NCBI GenBank assembly: GCA_031282535.1
Contig: JAITDM010000055.1
Location: 1 to 18,078, forward strand
Direction of reading: 5' to 3'
DNA length: 18,078 nucleotides
Source: Oscillospiraceae bacterium
GTDB lineage: Bacteria; Bacillota; Clostridia; Oscillospirales; UBA929
Every line of letters begins with the position of its first letter. Position 1 is the stretch's first letter. The notes beneath the pieces are model-generated. The model did no database searches. It was given only the letters and a program-made list of their open reading frames with translations, and was not told where the DNA came from. Below, one piece after another: positions 16,927-18,078 of this stretch. The translations under genes and the position numbers were made by a program.

Positions 16927-16955
16927 TTGCATTTCGGCAAAGATTCTGGTACAAT
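16927..16955 (+). promoter_or_regulatory. rpmB promoter with extended -10
   Basis: TTGCAT (16927-16932) and TACAAT (16950-16955) are 17 bases apart, and TGG directly before the -10 makes an extended form. A strong promoter fits a ribosomal protein gene. The predicted start near 16962 leaves a leader of about 165 bases. Confidence 0.75.
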
Positions 16956-16961
16956 AGTTTT

Positions 16962-17127
16962 TGCTGATTTGTCGGGGGCCGGCTCTCAAGGGCGTGCCAT
17001 GTGACTCTTATATCCATGATATTGTGGTTTATATGTGTGACTTCCACAACACAGAGAGATTTTCGGCCATACCGCGCCGGGTGCGCGGAGAGAATGATCA
17101 CGACTTTGACGGCGAGGAGGTGCGAGG
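16962..17127 (+). other. Long rpmB leader with two small hairpins
   Basis: The leader holds a TTGTGG/CCACAA pairing (17022-17027 with 17044-17049) and a six-bp GC hairpin CCGCGC/GCGCGG (17072-17077 with 17083-17088). No T-run follows either. The length is more than a plain ribosome binding site needs, so autoregulation is conceivable, but I recognise no known ribosomal leader motif. Confidence 0.35.
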
Positions 17128-17316
17128 ATGGCCAAATGCGACATCTGCGGCAAGGGTGTAACGTTCGGAATTGCCCTGTCGCACTCCCACAGGCGCTCCA
17201 ACCGTTCCTGGAAGCCGAATGTCAAGCGGGTCAAGGCGCTGGTGGACGGCACGCCGTGTCATGTCCATGTGTGTACCCGCTGCCTGCGTTCGGGCAAAGT
17301 GGTACGCGCGGTCTGA
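17128..17316 (+). CDS. rpmB: 50S ribosomal protein L28, zinc-ribbon form
   Basis: A 62-residue basic protein of the large ribosomal subunit. It starts MAKCDICGKGVTFG and contains SHSHRRSNRSWKPN and the C-terminal CTRCLRSGKVVRAV. Cysteines C4, C7, C49 and C52 form the four-cysteine zinc site of the C+ form of L28. GGAGG seven bases upstream of the ATG supports the start. It stands alone with its own promoter and a strong terminator. Confidence 0.98.
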   Translation: MAKCDICGKGVTFGIALSHSHRRSNRSWKPNVKRVKALVDGTPCHVHVCTRCLRSGKVVRAV

Positions 17317-17338
17317 TACTGCTGTGCATGTGTGAGTG

Positions 17339-17378
17339 AAACAAGCGGCGGAGCCAAAGGCTCCGCCGCTTGTTTTGC
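17339..17378 (+). terminator. rpmB intrinsic terminator
   Basis: A 17-bp perfect stem (17339-17355 with 17359-17375) with an AAA loop, GC-rich in the middle and followed by TTTT, lies 23 bases after the rpmB stop. The A-run on the other side means it could also act on the minus strand. The next 115 bases (17379-17493) hold only a small TCGGGC/GCCCGA hairpin at 17389-17403 and no gene. Confidence 0.95.
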
Positions 17379-17493
17379 GCGCAAAGAATCGGGCGGCGCC
17401 CGAAAGGGATGCAGCACAGCAGCAACAAAGCGGTCGGGCGAAGGGGCTTTTTTACGAATTTGGGGGCACAATTGCCGCCTTTGCCTTAACACC

Positions 17494-17522
17494 TTGCGAA
17501 AAAAATGTCCAAAAGATATAGT
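17494..17522 (+). promoter_or_regulatory. Promoter of the ceramidase-like gene
   Basis: TTGCGA (17494-17499) and TATAGT (17517-17522) are 17 bases apart, followed by an overlapping second TATAGT. The start would be near 17530, about 25 bases before the ATG. Confidence 0.6.
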
Positions 17523-17555
17523 ATAGTAAACTAAAAAATTGGGAGGAGCATTGAA

Positions 17556-18078
17556 ATGAAAGAGAAACAGAATCTGCGGCGGACGCTCTCCGCTATGTTG
17601 GTGTTGGCGCTGACGCTGACACTGACGCCGGCGCTGGCACTGCCCGCGCGCCCGGATGTGACTGCCGCGCAGATTGTCGCGGAAGAAGCGGGGGTGGATC
17701 CGACGGTGGAACCGGCGGAACTGCCAGAACCGCCGGCATCGGCGGAGCCGTCGGAACCGTCAGGTTTGCAGGGGCTGCTGAGAGCGGCGGTGCAGAACAC
17801 CAATCAACTCTTCTGCGGCGCGGCCATCCGTGACATCACGCCGACGGAGGACATGCTTCCGATTCATGCGGGGAATGCGCGCATGGGCCTGCGTCTGGTG
17901 GGCGTGATCGAAGGGCTTCATGTGCGTGTCATCGCACTCAAAAATGAGGGAGGGCCCACTTCGCTGATCGTGAGCGTTGAAACCGGCAAGGGCCCCTATC
18001 CGCCGGACTTCATTCGGTGGCTGAGTGAGGCGACAGGTGTTGCGGAGGGGCATATTTTCTGGTCCGCCACCCATGTGC
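17556..18078 (+). CDS. Secreted neutral ceramidase-like protein, N-terminal part (cut by window end)
   Basis: The reading frame is open from the ATG at 17556 to the window edge (174 codons). GGGAGGAG lies seven bases upstream. Residues 1-28 are a signal peptide (KEKQNLRR, then a Leu/Thr-rich core ending TPALA). A Pro/Glu-rich spacer follows at about 49-70. From about residue 85 the protein resembles the N-terminal part of the neutral/alkaline non-lysosomal ceramidase family: AAIRDITP, then an alternating strand pattern (LHVRVIALKN), and near the edge FWSATHV, matching the ATHTH metal-binding segment of the family. Ceramidases of this type are zinc amidohydrolases that release a fatty acid from ceramide; bacterial relatives often have unknown substrates. 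The family call rests on short motifs and is moderate. Confidence 0.65.
   Translation, partial: MKEKQNLRRTLSAMLVLALTLTLTPALALPARPDVTAAQIVAEEAGVDPTVEPAELPEPPASAEPSEPSGLQGLLRAAVQNTNQLFCGAAIRDITPTEDMLPIHAGNARMGLRLVGVIEGLHVRVIALKNEGGPTSLIVSVETGKGPYPPDFIRWLSEATGVAEGHIFWSATHV

Noticed and set aside
15587..17101. 504-codon minus-strand frame opposite the P-type ATPase
   Set aside because: It is antisense to an ATPase with all catalytic motifs and has an Arg/His-rich composition typical of shadow frames.

Overview
The window looks like part of the chromosome of a GC-rich, anaerobic Firmicute of the class Clostridia (an Oscillospiraceae-like genome is my best guess). The reasons are strong Shine-Dalgarno sites, SigA-type promoters, a T-box riboswitch, a lipoprotein, a flavodiiron protein typical of anaerobes, a four-cysteine L28 protein, and short palindromic repeats between genes. 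This is inference; there is no rRNA or other phylogenetic marker to settle it. I see no tRNA, rRNA, CRISPR array, transposase or phage gene.

Layout. (1) Positions 1-2613, minus strand: a two-gene accessory operon encoding a small lipoprotein and a large lipase-like alpha/beta hydrolase. Its C-terminus resembles a type VII secretion (WXG100-like) helical domain. The base composition is visibly less GC-rich than the core genes. (2) Positions 2709-5494, plus strand: a strong promoter, a complete T-box tRNA-sensing leader with its terminator, an XRE-cupin regulator, and a translationally coupled acyl-CoA ligase, closed by a bidirectional terminator. A T-box in front of an acyl-CoA ligase is the most interesting arrangement here. 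(3) Positions 5502-9047: a divergent locus. hisC-like aminotransferase and an arginine deiminase/DDAH-family hydrolase read left. A PucR-type regulator reads right. Between them lie two face-to-face promoters, a palindromic operator candidate and a 21-bp perfect hairpin in the hisC leader. (4) Positions 9073-13986, minus strand: secA, fprA (flavodiiron protein) and murI, separated by short repeat elements and probably co-transcribed at least in part. (5) Positions 14270-16864, plus: a P2A calcium-type P-type ATPase divergent from secA. (6) Positions 16927-17375: rpmB with its own promoter and terminator. (7) Positions 17494-18078: a secreted ceramidase-like protein cut by the window end.

How the genes may work together. 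The T-box would switch on the XRE-cupin/CoA ligase pair when one particular tRNA is uncharged. This suggests the ligase activates a carboxylic acid that feeds synthesis of that amino acid, for example by reductive carboxylation of the CoA thioester. The PucR regulator probably controls its divergent neighbours. The secA-murI block, ATPase and rpmB are housekeeping.

Two repeat families deserve attention. One is a 51-bp palindromic element present inside the T-box leader and between fprA and secA, with a possible decayed third copy after hisC. The other is a perfect 50-bp tandem duplication between murI and fprA.
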